Positions 51,380 to 60,087 of a DNA stretch of 64,000 nt are shown piece by piece. The notes below the pieces were generated by a model. It had not been told where the DNA came from. It searched no databases and saw nothing but the letters and a program-made list of their open reading frames with translations. This stretch comes from a bacterium. GTDB lineage: Bacteria; Cyanobacteriota; Sericytochromatia; S15B-MN24; UBA4093. Position numbers and translations under genes: made by a program. Position 1 is the first letter of the stretch. Each line of letters opens with the position of its first letter. The stretch lies in contig JAGIBK010000007.1 of the NCBI GenBank assembly GCA_017744355.1, positions 62,001 to 126,000 of the forward strand, given 5' to 3'.

Positions 51380-53581
51380 CTATTGACCGAAGGCCTGGGC
51401 GGAGACGCGCACTTTGAGCAGGGCCACCAGCCGCACGCGCAGCGCGTCGGTGCTCTTGAGCGTCACTGGTTGCCCCTTGGTGCCCGGCGAGGTCAGCCGC
51501 AGCCCCACCGTCTTGGCCTCCTGGAAGAAGGGGAGGTCCCCGGCCGCGAAGTCGAGAAGCGAGCGGGCCGTCGCGCTGCCGTCACCCAGCGAGAGGGTGC
51601 GCACCAGCGGGCTGGGATCGGCGAACGGATCGTCCTGCTTGCTGAAGAGCAGGTGGAGGTCGACCGGGATCCGCAGGCCATTGTCCACTTCGGCGGCGAT
51701 CGCAAGCCGCTCGACCTGGCCCTGGGCGAGGCGCGCCTTGGTGGCCGCGTCCAGGGTCAGGGGGGTGGCGGGCCTCAGATCGTAGGGCGCTGCCTCCTTG
51801 CCCGGTCCTATCTCCTTGAACACCAGGCTCACGGGAACGACGATTGCAAGCTTGCCCGAGACCTGGTCGTCGCGGGTCAGGGGGACCGCCGCCCCCTGGG
51901 TGTCGATGACGACCTCGGCGCCCGTGACGAGGGACTTTGCGCCGATATTGAGCAGCTCCATCAGGTTGGAGTTCGTCTCGTTGATGTCCAGCACGCTCGT
52001 ACGGGTGACCCCGCGCGTCTCCGAGCCCGAGAAAGTCGTGTTGCCCGTATAGTTCAAAGTTCGGACCGAGCCGTCCTTGAGCACCGCCTGGATTGTGGGC
52101 CGGACCTCGCCCGAGAGCTGGCTGCGGTTGTCGAGCCGCAACTGCAGGCCGACGCGCCTGAGCTCCACCCCTAGGCGCGTGAACTCCTTCGGCAGCTCCA
52201 CCGGGGTAGAGGCGGTCGCCACCGTGATCGTCTTCTTCACCACCGCGCGGGCGCTGTCGATCACAAGAGGGCTGATCGCCACTTCGGCCTCGAAAGGCGG
52301 ATCGGTGCGAAAGGCCGCCATCCTGCCGCTCAGCGGGGCGAGGTTCGAAGGCAGACGATCCACCCCGTCCTCGGTGTCGAAGGTCCGGCCCGATAGGGTT
52401 GCCGTGACGGGCTCGCCGGTCAGGCGCGTGCCCGAGAGGGGGATCTCGTGGCGCGACTCGCTGAGCGGCAAGCCTGCCGGGATGTCGGCGATCGCCGAGA
52501 GGGGCTGCCCCTGCGCGTTCACGATCCCCGAAAGACCGAGGTTGAGCCGGGTGTGGAAGCCGTAGCCGTTGCGCACCTTGAGGGTGAGCGAGCCGCTCGC
52601 GACGGTCACCTGCGAGATGGAGTGGATCTCCCCGTCCTCGGGCACCTTGAGGGTCCCGATGCTCTGGGTCGAGGTCGGGATCGCCTGGGCAGCCAGCGAG
52701 ATCGCCTTGATCCGCAGCGTCGAGTCGACCGAGGTCGAGAGCCGCTGGGCGTCCGAGAACTGCTTGAGGCGCAGGCCGGCCCGGAGGGCGCCTTCCGCGC
52801 GAAAGGAGATCCGCAGCCCGCCCGCGACCACCTTGTCGGCATCGAGGGGGATGGCGATCGTGTCGCCGTCCTGCAAGATCACGGTGGGGTTCGCGACGCG
52901 CCAGGTCTCGTTCAGGTCCTCATCGCCGCTCGTGATCGTCAGATCCCTGAGGGCGAGCCGGACCAGGTGGCGATCATCGCCGCCGAGGTCGCTCTGCACC
53001 TTGAGGGTGATGACCGAGCCCGCGTCGAGCCGTGCGCCGCGCAGCTGGCCGAGTCCCACCGACTTGACCTGGGGGTCGGGGGTGAAGGGAATGGGATCGC
53101 TCAGCTGCACGTCGGGGGCCCCGGGGGTGTGGATCACGTCGCCGATGGTCAGGCCCGGCGCCCCCGAAGGCAGGTTCGAAAGGTTCAGGCTCGCGAAGCT
53201 AAGCGCCGGTCCGCTTATGCCGTGCTGCTCGAGCGCCGGCATGCTCGGCATGGGGGCGGGGACCGCCGAGGCCGTCGCGGGGACCGTCAGCGCCTCGGCG
53301 ACCTTGTAGGCGGGAATTTCCTTGGGATCCGGGCGCAGGGCGTAGGTCTGGTCGGCCTCCACGGACAGGGGCAGGCTCGAGCTCGCCTCCGCCAGCTTCG
53401 AGAGCGGCAGGGTCGCCTCCCCGAGACCGACCTTCAGGTCCACGGGCCAGCTGGGCAGGGCGCTGGTGGCCGCGCCGTTTCCAAGTCGCCCGACCGTCTG
53501 GATGAGCTCGAGCCCGCACCCCGTCACGCAAAGGGCGGTGAAGGCTGCAAGCGAGATGAGGCGAAGCGGGACGGGCGCCAT
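51380..53581 (-). CDS. Large beta-rich lipoprotein of unknown function
   Basis: 733 residues from the ATG at 53581, which has GAGG 5 nt upstream; a TTG at 53605 is less likely. The signal peptide ends in VTGC. The rest is a long series of beta-type segments with few aromatics (PGLTIGDVIHTPGAPDVQLS, AGSVITLKVQSDLGGDDRHL, RNGYGFHTRLNLGLSGIVNA, VVIDTQGAAVPLTRDDQVSG). I see no named domain, although the pattern resembles repeated Ig/CARDB-type units. Probably a surface or periplasmic structural protein. Confidence 0.65.
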   Translation of the reverse strand: MAPVPLRLISLAAFTALCVTGCGLELIQTVGRLGNGAATSALPSWPVDLKVGLGEATLPLSKLAEASSSLPLSVEADQTYALRPDPKEIPAYKVAEALTVPATASAVPAPMPSMPALEQHGISGPALSFASLNLSNLPSGAPGLTIGDVIHTPGAPDVQLSDPIPFTPDPQVKSVGLGQLRGARLDAGSVITLKVQSDLGGDDRHLVRLALRDLTITSGDEDLNETWRVANPTVILQDGDTIAIPLDADKVVAGGLRISFRAEGALRAGLRLKQFSDAQRLSTSVDSTLRIKAISLAAQAIPTSTQSIGTLKVPEDGEIHSISQVTVASGSLTLKVRNGYGFHTRLNLGLSGIVNAQGQPLSAIADIPAGLPLSESRHEIPLSGTRLTGEPVTATLSGRTFDTEDGVDRLPSNLAPLSGRMAAFRTDPPFEAEVAISPLVIDSARAVVKKTITVATASTPVELPKEFTRLGVELRRVGLQLRLDNRSQLSGEVRPTIQAVLKDGSVRTLNYTGNTTFSGSETRGVTRTSVLDINETNSNLMELLNIGAKSLVTGAEVVIDTQGAAVPLTRDDQVSGKLAIVVPVSLVFKEIGPGKEAAPYDLRPATPLTLDAATKARLAQGQVERLAIAAEVDNGLRIPVDLHLLFSKQDDPFADPSPLVRTLSLGDGSATARSLLDFAAGDLPFFQEAKTVGLRLTSPGTKGQPVTLKSTDALRVRLVALLKVRVSAQAFGQ

Positions 53582-53628
53582 GGAGACCTCGAAGCGAGAC
53601 GGCAAGGGCCATGCAGGAAGCTTAAGTG

Positions 53629-53637
53629 CTTATACCA
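53629..53637 (-). promoter_or_regulatory. Extended -10 promoter of the 733-residue lipoprotein
   Basis: Minus-strand TGG-TATAAG (plus 53629-53637), about 47 nt before the start, back to back with the deaminase promoter. Confidence 0.5.
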
Positions 53638-53673
53638 CGCTTGCGTGTTCGTCATCCGTGAGCATCGTGAGGG

Positions 53674-53682
53674 TGCTAGAAT
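53674..53682 (+). promoter_or_regulatory. Leaderless-type extended -10 promoter of the deaminase gene
   Basis: TG-C-TAGAAT (53674-53682); the ATG at 53689 comes 6 nt later, with no ribosome site. Confidence 0.55.
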
Positions 53683-53688
53683 CGAAGC

Positions 53689-54156
53689 ATGATGAACACC
53701 AGCAAACAAGCAGCCTGGACGCGGCCCGATGGGCGTCCGACCCCCGAAGCCACCTACATGCGCCTCGCCTTCATGTGGGCCGAGCACTCCACCTGCTCGC
53801 GCGCCCAGGTCGGGGCGGTGGTGACTACCGATGATTTGCGCCGGACCGTCGGTCACGGGTACAACGGCGGCGGCGTCGGGATGAACGACAACGGCTGCGC
53901 GCACGAGGGCAAGGTCCCGGGCGCCTGCGAACACCTCCATGCCGAGGAGAACGCCCTGCTCTTCTGCAATTACGAAGGCCCCAAGGTCCTCTTCGTCACC
54001 ATCGAGCCCTGCTTGATGTGCGCCAAGCGCATCGTCAACAAGGGCGGGATCCGCAAGGTCTACTACGGCGAGGACGCCTACCGCGACAAGCGCGGCATCG
54101 CCTACCTGGAGCGCGCGGGGATCGAGGCGATCCACTTCGCCCCGCCGACACCTTGA
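53689..54156 (+). CDS. Deoxycytidylate (dCMP) deaminase family protein
   Basis: 155 residues. Zinc deaminase: CEHLHAEENALLFCNYEG contains the His-Ala-Glu catalytic triplet, and TIEPCLMCAKRIVNKGGIRK the PCxxC zinc pair; YYGEDAYRDKRGIAYLERAG is the usual C-terminal part. It converts dCMP to dUMP for dTTP synthesis. ATG at 53689 or 53692 are alternative starts right after the -10 box. A T-tailed terminator follows. Confidence 0.88.
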   Translation: MMNTSKQAAWTRPDGRPTPEATYMRLAFMWAEHSTCSRAQVGAVVTTDDLRRTVGHGYNGGGVGMNDNGCAHEGKVPGACEHLHAEENALLFCNYEGPKVLFVTIEPCLMCAKRIVNKGGIRKVYYGEDAYRDKRGIAYLERAGIEAIHFAPPTP

Positions 54157-54162
54157 ACGCAA

Positions 54163-54198
54163 AAGAGGGGGACCCGAAAGGGTCCCCCTCTTGTTTTT
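54163..54198. terminator. Rho-independent terminator of the deaminase gene
   Basis: AAGAGGGGGACCC (54163-54175), loop GAAA, GGGTCCCCCTCTT (54180-54192), then GTTTTT. It may also serve the convergent gene ending at 54208. Confidence 0.9.
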
Positions 54199-54207
54199 GG
54201 CGAAGGC

Positions 54208-55647
54208 TTACTTGGTCAGTTCGACGTCGTAGGTCTTCTTGTTCTTGGTCTTGAAACCGAGCAGGTCGGTCTCGTAGATCGTGACGGTTCCCTTCAGCTT
54301 CAGCTTGCCGCTCTTGTCGCGATCCAGCTTCAGGTCGCAGTTGAGCCAGCCGTCGCCGTCCTTGTAGTGCTCCTTCTTCTTCTCGTCGGTGAACGAACCG
54401 TTGTTCGAGTAGGAGGTCGGACCCATCCGGTCGAACTTGTCCGCGTTGAACCAGCTGTCGAAGTTGTACTGGAAGCTCTTGTTGCTGTACTTCTTGATGT
54501 TCAGCAGGTAGTCGTAGGAGTTGCCGGACCTGCCCACGCTCTTCCAGCTACCGATCCAGTCCTCCATCGTGAAGCCCTTGTCGCTGGCGACGACCGGAGC
54601 CGGGGTCGGGAGGGAGAGGACCGGCGCCGGGGTCGGGGCGATGACGCCGGGAACCGGAGTCGGGGTCGCGACCGGCTTGGGCAACGAGATGGTGTTGTCC
54701 GAGGGCAGATTGACGTTGCCGGCGCCCGTGCCGCCCGTGGTCTCCTTCTTGGTCTCCGAGACGATGGCCTCGTCGGCCTTGAAGACGGCGCGCTTCTGCG
54801 AGCCGGCCACCGAGGTTGCGCTGCCGCCGCTGCCGCTATCCGACAAGAAGGTCGCGCTCTTGGCCTTCGCCGCCTCGTTGGAGGCCAGCGAGAGGGGCAC
54901 CTTGGCGAGCAGGACGTCCTTGCTGTTGGTGACGTACTTCTCCTTGACCAGCGCGTCCCAGTCCACGTAGCCGGACAGGCTGTCCTTGACGGGACCGCCG
55001 ACGTTGCCCCAGGCCGTGTAGTCGAGCTTGGGATCGGGCTCGCTCATGAGGGTCCCGTAGATGCCGTCCGACCACTGGAAGTGGTAGGAGAGCTGGTTCC
55101 GGGTCTGCTGCTGCTTCATGTTCCAGATGGGGCTCTTGTACTGGACATCGTCCCAGTTCTCGAACTTGACCAGCTTGTAGACCTCGTAGATGCCGTTGTC
55201 CAGCTTCTCCTTCGAGGGGTTCTTGAGGTCGGTGCGAACCTCGCGGGGGGTCCGCGACACTTCCACACGCTCCGCATCGAAGCGCTGGGTGCCGGCACCG
55301 ACGTACTGGCCCTGAGGCGTGGAGGCTACCAGCTTGCGGGTGATGGCCGAGTCGGCCACGAAGTAGTTGCGATCACGGAAAGCGACCATCTCCCAGTGAC
55401 CGGCGCCGTTGGCACCGGAGGGCAGCGGCGAGCTGACCGGGTCGGGGACGAACTCGGTCACCGGGCGCTGACCGACCAGCACCCAGCCGGCACCCGCTTC
55501 GGGCACCCAGCTGCGCACGGTCCGCTGGCTGGTGAGCACCCAGCCGGGACCGGGATCGGGGGCGGCGGCGAGCGCCGGGGCGACCGGCAGCAGAGTGCCG
55601 GTGGCCGCGAGCGCGAACATCGCCTTATAGAGCTTATTCATTCTCAT
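54208..55647 (-). CDS. Large secreted protein with N-terminal repeat and Pro-rich linker
   Basis: 479 residues; AGGAG lies 9 nt before the ATG. Signal peptide to about residue 28 (ALAAA). Two related N-terminal units, GPGWVLTSQRTVRSWVPE and GAGWVLVGQRPVTEFVPD, suggest tandem duplication. A middle region (100-300) is mixed; residues 320-360 are a PTPxP linker (PKPVATPTPVPGVIAPTPAP). The C-terminal 110 residues form a lysine-rich beta domain (DWIGSWKSVGRSGNSYDYLL, KGTVTIYETDLLGFKTKN). No family recognised. It follows the first Ca-binding-like paralogue by 54 bp, so the two may share an mRNA. Confidence 0.7.
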   Translation of the reverse strand: MRMNKLYKAMFALAATGTLLPVAPALAAAPDPGPGWVLTSQRTVRSWVPEAGAGWVLVGQRPVTEFVPDPVSSPLPSGANGAGHWEMVAFRDRNYFVADSAITRKLVASTPQGQYVGAGTQRFDAERVEVSRTPREVRTDLKNPSKEKLDNGIYEVYKLVKFENWDDVQYKSPIWNMKQQQTRNQLSYHFQWSDGIYGTLMSEPDPKLDYTAWGNVGGPVKDSLSGYVDWDALVKEKYVTNSKDVLLAKVPLSLASNEAAKAKSATFLSDSGSGGSATSVAGSQKRAVFKADEAIVSETKKETTGGTGAGNVNLPSDNTISLPKPVATPTPVPGVIAPTPAPVLSLPTPAPVVASDKGFTMEDWIGSWKSVGRSGNSYDYLLNIKKYSNKSFQYNFDSWFNADKFDRMGPTSYSNNGSFTDEKKKEHYKDGDGWLNCDLKLDRDKSGKLKLKGTVTIYETDLLGFKTKNKKTYDVELTK

Positions 55648-55701
55648 GATGATGGACTCCTCTCAATCTTCAGCGACGGGCCGGCAGTGCCGGCGGCAAG
55701 G

Positions 55702-56937
55702 TTACTTGTTCTCTTCGGTGGCGAACCAGACTTCCTGGATGCCGAACTCCTTGCCGTCCCGCGTGAAGGTCGCGCGCTCGAGGTACTCGCCCGCCTCGTT
55801 GGTGATGAAGCGTGCCGGCAGCTTGATCTCGGTGATGCCGAGGGCCGAGAGCTTGTGCAGCTCCTTGGCGGTCGCCTTGCCGTCGCCGTCGTCGATCCAG
55901 ACGAGCATGTCGTCGAGGGCCTTGCCCTTGATGATGCCGAGGTTGGCCGGGATCCCACCGGTGCTGGAGGCCAGCTTGGCGTTGGGGTCGAAATCCTTGG
56001 CGAGCTTGAAGAAGCCGCTGAAGTGGCCGCCGTCGTCGCCGAACAGGTTCGCGATGGTGAGGTTCTTGCCTGCCTTGACGAGGTTGAGGGACTTGTTCTT
56101 GCGGTTGTCGACCAGGATGCCGTCGCCGCCCTTCTTGACCCACTCGGTGCGAAGGGGCTTGCCGGTACCCAAGAGGTCGAACATGACCGAGCCCTGGGGA
56201 ACGAAGGTCCGGTTGTTCTTGGCGCGGAACTTGGCCGAGCTCTTGCCCGTGACGTCGACCTTGCCGTTGCCGTTCAGGTCGAGCACCAGCGGGTCGGCGA
56301 GGCTGCCCTTGCCGGTCATCACGATGTCCCAGGCCTGGAGCAGAGCCGCTTGGCTGATGTCCTTGGTGCTGCCGATGTACTCGTTGCCGTGGATGGCCGC
56401 GGCCTCGAGGGGCCAGCCGCGCTGGGCAGCGCCCCAGGCCCGGTAGGCGGCGTTGTTGCTGACGTCGATCATCGGGGCGCCGTAGCCGCCAGTGGCGACC
56501 AGGGCCTTGGCGAGCTCGAGGGCCAGAGCGCCAGCCTGGCTGTAAGTGCTGGCGTTCGCGAGCTGGCTGCCGTACTTGGCGCGCCAGGCGTCGATAGCCG
56601 CCTGACGGGCCTTGTCCTGCTTGACCTGGTTGATCTTGGCGAGCAGCTCGGCGTCCGAGACGTTGGTCGTGGTGCCGAAGCTCGCGGCGATCGCGTCGTA
56701 GTCCGCCTGGGTCAGGCCCGAGCCCGCGCCCAGCTGGGCGAGGCGATCGGCGATGCTCTCGTAAATGTACTCGGTGTAGCTGACGAAGGTACCCGACTGG
56801 CCGTTCTGGACGCCGCGGGTGAAGGTGGTGGGGCCGTTGACGACCTTTTGCTGCGCTGCCTGCGCGAGGGTGGGGGCGGTGAGAATACCAACGGAAAGGC
56901 CGAGCGTGAGGGCTCGGTTCAACCATTTTGTCTTCAT
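55702..56937 (-). CDS. Secreted Ca-binding-like domain protein, paralogue 1
   Basis: 411 residues; AAGGAGCACCT precedes the ATG. Signal peptide to about residue 27. Mature N-terminus: NGPTTFTRGVQNGQSGTF and a Y-x-EY-x-Y block. Residues 205-390 form the domain: DPLVLDLNGNGKVDVTG, SVMFDLLGTGKPLRTEWV, GDGILVDNRKNK, IANLFGDDGGHFSGF, LDDMLVWIDDGDGKATAKEL, LSALGITEIKLPA. This order matches the Ca-binding module of large RTX-type adhesins. The C-terminal DNA is almost identical to paralogue 3. Secreted; function unknown. Confidence 0.75.
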   Translation of the reverse strand: MKTKWLNRALTLGLSVGILTAPTLAQAAQQKVVNGPTTFTRGVQNGQSGTFVSYTEYIYESIADRLAQLGAGSGLTQADYDAIAASFGTTTNVSDAELLAKINQVKQDKARQAAIDAWRAKYGSQLANASTYSQAGALALELAKALVATGGYGAPMIDVSNNAAYRAWGAAQRGWPLEAAAIHGNEYIGSTKDISQAALLQAWDIVMTGKGSLADPLVLDLNGNGKVDVTGKSSAKFRAKNNRTFVPQGSVMFDLLGTGKPLRTEWVKKGGDGILVDNRKNKSLNLVKAGKNLTIANLFGDDGGHFSGFFKLAKDFDPNAKLASSTGGIPANLGIIKGKALDDMLVWIDDGDGKATAKELHKLSALGITEIKLPARFITNEAGEYLERATFTRDGKEFGIQEVWFATEENK

Positions 56938-57124
56938 AGGTGCTCCTTATTGCGAGGCTGACTCGCTGACTTGCTTTACCAAAACACCTGCTATGACAAG
57001 GGATTGCATCCCTCTTTATCAAGGTACGTCGGGGCGTGGCTCCAATCCCCATGTACCCATCAACCTAGGGTTTCGGCGGGATTTATGAAAGATTTCGTAG
57101 ACTTCTAATCAATCCAAAACAATT

Positions 57125-57161
57125 GCCCCTCCCGGGGCGGGAAATGGCCGGCGGGAGGGGC
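57125..57161 (-). terminator. Terminator of paralogue 2
   Basis: GCCCCTCCCG (57125-57134) pairs with CGGGAGGGGC (57152-57161); in the leftward direction a TTGTTTTGG tract follows. It lies just after the stop of the gene at 57174. Confidence 0.7.
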
Positions 57162-57173
57162 GAGAAACGAGGG

Positions 57174-58418
57174 TTACTTCTGGTCGTCGCCGGCGAACCA
57201 GACCTCCTGGATGAGGGCCTGCTTGCCGTTGCGGGTGAAGGTCGCCTGCTCCAGGTACTCGCCGTCCGCGTTGGCGACGTAGCGGGCGGGGAGCTTGAGC
57301 TCGGTGATGCCGAGCGACTGGAGGGTGAAGAGCTCCTTCTCCTTGGCCACGCCGTCGCCATCGTCGATCCAGACGAGCATGTCGGCGAGCTCCGCGCCCG
57401 AGATCAGGCCGGCGTTTCGCATGCCGAAGGGCCCGTTGGCGCTCGCCAGCTTGGCGTCGGGGTTGAACTCCTTGGCGAGCTTGTTGAAGCCGCTGAGGTG
57501 GCCGCCGTCGTCGCCGAACAGGTTGGCGATGGTGAAGTTCTTGCCCTGCTTGACGAGATCGAGGGCCTTGTTCTTGCGGTTGTCGATCAAGAGGCCGTCC
57601 CCCTTGCCGACCCACTCGGTGAGGATCGGGGTGCCGGTGCCGCGGATGTCGAACTTGACCGCGCCCTGGGCGACGAAGGCCATGTTCTGCTTGGCGCGGT
57701 GCTTGGCCGAGCTGAGGCCGGTGACGTCGATCTTGCCGTTGCCGTTGAGATCGAGCACCAGCGGGTCGTTGTAGTTGAAACCGCGGTTGTTGAAGACCGA
57801 GTAGGCCGCGTTGTAGGCCGCCTGGTTGGTGGCGATGCCGAGGGCCGCGGCGAGCTTGGGAGCGAGGTCCTGGGCCAGGAACGAGTGGCTGTAGCTGGTC
57901 GGCCACGAGTAGCGCGACACGCTGTTGCCGCCGTAGGTCCAGTCGCGCATGGTGGTGATCACGTTGCGGATCTGCTGGTCGGTGGCGTTGGGGTTGCTCT
58001 TCAGGAACTCGAGCACCGCCGCCTTGCTGACGCCCCAGCCGCCGCCGCCCATGGCGTTCCAGACCGCGTCGAGACGGCCGGAGAGCGCGGCGATCGCCTT
58101 CTGGTAGAGGATGTCGTTGATGGCCGCCTGCAACTGCGCGTCGGTCGGGTTCTGGCCCTTGAAGCGATCGGCGAGGGCCTGCAGGTCCGCAGGCGAGAGC
58201 TCGGAGGCGCCGGGCATGCCCGCGATCCGGTCGGCGATGCTCTGGTAGGTGTACTCGATGTACTCGTGGGTGTTGCCCTTGATCCCGTCGCGGGTCTCTG
58301 GGATCTTGGAGGTGGGGCCGTTCATGGTCTTGGTCGCCGCCATGGCGAGGGTGGGGGCCGTGAGGATACCAGCGGTGAGCCCGAGGGTGAGGGCGCGTGT
58401 CATCCAGCTGTTTTGCAT
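57174..58418 (-). CDS. Secreted Ca-binding-like domain protein, paralogue 2
   Basis: 414 residues from the ATG at 58418 (AAAGGA upstream). Signal peptide to about residue 27, then TKTMNGPTSKIPETRDGIKG and HEYIEYTYQSIADR. A middle helical region (60-205) is unlike the other copies. The domain follows: DPLVLDLNGNGKIDVTG, AVKFDIRGTGTPILTEWV, GDGLLIDNRKNK, IANLFGDDGGHLSGF, DMLVWIDDGDGVAKEKEL, LQSLGITELKLPARY. N-terminal DNA is nearly the same as paralogue 3 while the C-terminal part is more diverged. It has its own terminator. Confidence 0.75.
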   Translation of the reverse strand: MQNSWMTRALTLGLTAGILTAPTLAMAATKTMNGPTSKIPETRDGIKGNTHEYIEYTYQSIADRIAGMPGASELSPADLQALADRFKGQNPTDAQLQAAINDILYQKAIAALSGRLDAVWNAMGGGGWGVSKAAVLEFLKSNPNATDQQIRNVITTMRDWTYGGNSVSRYSWPTSYSHSFLAQDLAPKLAAALGIATNQAAYNAAYSVFNNRGFNYNDPLVLDLNGNGKIDVTGLSSAKHRAKQNMAFVAQGAVKFDIRGTGTPILTEWVGKGDGLLIDNRKNKALDLVKQGKNFTIANLFGDDGGHLSGFNKLAKEFNPDAKLASANGPFGMRNAGLISGAELADMLVWIDDGDGVAKEKELFTLQSLGITELKLPARYVANADGEYLEQATFTRNGKQALIQEVWFAGDDQK

Positions 58419-58567
58419 GGTACGTCCTTTCCTGCGACCGCCTGCGTCCGGGCCGGGCATCCGAGCGGAGCAAGCGGTTTCGAAAGCTGCTTGCTACAAG
58501 CGTTCCCTCGGCTGCTTTCCCCCTACATAGACAGTTCATCCACAGCACAAAAACCAGCCAGAAAAAG

Positions 58568-58594
58568 CCCGCCCCGAGCACTGCTCGGGGCGGG
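58568..58594 (-). terminator. Terminator of paralogue 3
   Basis: CCCGCCCCGAG (58568-58578) pairs with CTCGGGGCGGG (58584-58594) across CACTG; leftward it is followed by CTTTTTC. A classic Rho-independent terminator for the gene ending at 58618. Confidence 0.85.
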
Positions 58595-58617
58595 GGATCG
58601 GGGGCACGCGGCCCGGG

Positions 58618-59856
58618 TTATTTCTCGTTGGCGAACCAGACTTCCTGGATGCCGAACTCCTTGCCGTTACGGGTGAAGGTGGCGCGCTCCAGGTACTCGC
58701 CCGCCTCGTTGGTGACGAAGCGCGCGGGCAGCTTGATCTCGGTGATGCCGAGGGCCGAGAGCTTGTGCAGCTCCTTGGCGGTCGCCTTGCCGTCGCCGTC
58801 GTCGATCCAGACGAGCATGTCGTCGAGGGTCTTGCCCTTGAGGATGCCGAGGTTGGCCGGGATCCCGCCGGTGCTTGCGGCCAGCTTGGCGTTGGGGTCG
58901 AACTCCTTGGCGAGCTTGACGAAGCCGCTGAACTTGCCGCCGTCGTCGCCGAAGAGGTTCGCGATGCTGAGGGGCTTGCCCTGCTTGACCAGGTCGAAGG
59001 CCTTGTTCTTGCGGTTGTCGACCAAGAGACCGTCGCCGCCCTGGACCCACTCGGTGCGGATCTCCTTGCCGGTGCCCAAGAGGTCGAAGAGGACCGAGCC
59101 CTGGGAAACGAAGGTCATGTTGTCCTTGTTGCGGAACTTGGCCGAGCTCTTGCCCGTGACGTCGATCTTGCCGTTGCCGTTCAGGTCGAGCACCAGCGGG
59201 TCGGCGAGGCTCGTACCCGTGTACTGGATGACGATCGCCCAGGCCTTGAGCAGGGCTTGCTCGTTGATGACCGTGCCCGCCGGGGTGTAGTCCGGGCCGT
59301 GGATCATGGCCGCCTCGAGCGGCCAGCCGAGGCCGGTGCTGACGGCCCAGTTGTGGGCGGAACCGTACCAGTACTGACCGTCGAACCGCACGGTATTGCC
59401 CGAGTAGGCGCCGGTGGCCTGGAGCTTCTGGGCGAGCATCAGGGCGAGCGCGCCCGCCTGGCTGTAAGTGCTGGCGCTGCGCATCTGGGTGGCGTACTGG
59501 GCGGCGAACTGGTCGATGACGCCCTGGACGGTCTTGCTCGCCTTGATGCGGTTGATCTCGGCCTGGATCTGGGCGTCGGTCATGCCCGGATTCTGGGTGA
59601 CGAGCTGGATGACGGCCTGGATGTCCGCGGCCGAGAGGCCGGAGCCCGCCGCGAGGTTGTTGACCCGTGAGGCCACGTCGACGTAGGTGTACTCGACGTA
59701 CTCATGGACGTTGCCCTTCACGCCGTCGCGGGTCTCGGGAATCTTGACGGTGGGGCCGTTCATGGTCTTGGTCGCCGCCATGGCGAGGGTAGGGGCCGTG
59801 AGGATACCAGCGCTGATGCCAAGGGTGAGGGCCTGGGTGAGCCATTTCGTCTTCAT
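58618..59856 (-). CDS. Secreted Ca-binding-like domain protein, paralogue 3
   Basis: 412 residues; AAAAAGGAGCAGCT precedes the ATG. Signal peptide to about 27, then TKTMNGPTVKIPETRDGVKG. The C-terminal half (residues 205-412) matches paralogue 1 almost throughout, while the signal peptide and mature N-terminus match paralogue 2. The middle shares with paralogue 1 the blocks STYSQAGALAL and GWPLEAA-IHG. This mosaic pattern points to recombination among the copies. Domain features as in paralogue 1, with WIDDGDGKATAKEL complete. Own terminator, own leader of about 230 bp shared with the divergent paralogue 4. Confidence 0.75.
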   Translation of the reverse strand: MKTKWLTQALTLGISAGILTAPTLAMAATKTMNGPTVKIPETRDGVKGNVHEYVEYTYVDVASRVNNLAAGSGLSAADIQAVIQLVTQNPGMTDAQIQAEINRIKASKTVQGVIDQFAAQYATQMRSASTYSQAGALALMLAQKLQATGAYSGNTVRFDGQYWYGSAHNWAVSTGLGWPLEAAMIHGPDYTPAGTVINEQALLKAWAIVIQYTGTSLADPLVLDLNGNGKIDVTGKSSAKFRNKDNMTFVSQGSVLFDLLGTGKEIRTEWVQGGDGLLVDNRKNKAFDLVKQGKPLSIANLFGDDGGKFSGFVKLAKEFDPNAKLAASTGGIPANLGILKGKTLDDMLVWIDDGDGKATAKELHKLSALGITEIKLPARFVTNEAGEYLERATFTRNGKEFGIQEVWFANEK

Positions 59857-60087
59857 AGCTGCTCCTTTTTGGTGCGTCGCAGAGGGACTACTTGTAAGTC
59901 AGGAGACGCCCTTCCGTTGGGCATGTACCCAGCGAGCGATGGTTAGTGGATGAATTTTAAGAAGATTTGGCGGCTTCAAAACAATCTCTAAACAAAACAC
60001 CCTGAATGTTGTCCGAATTCTGGGAATGATGCCTGTAAATCCTGCTTGCTGGTAACTTCTTTCACGGAGTGAAATAAAGGAGATCGT

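Noticed and set aside
54367..56961. 864-codon open frame on the + strand opposite the secreted genes
   Set aside because: Antisense to two genes with signal peptides and good ribosome sites; the translation is rich in Val/Gly/Glu without motifs.
57000..57120. Possible small gene or ncRNA in the AT-richer gap upstream of paralogue 1
   Set aside because: No frame with a ribosome site and no convincing fold; it holds the promoter region of paralogue 1 and the downstream end of paralogue 2, and I see nothing else.
58520..58560. Third copy of the structured repeat (ACAAAAACCAGCC near 58546)
   Set aside because: Resembles only the first few bases of the core; the 13-mer, arms and apical hairpin are absent.
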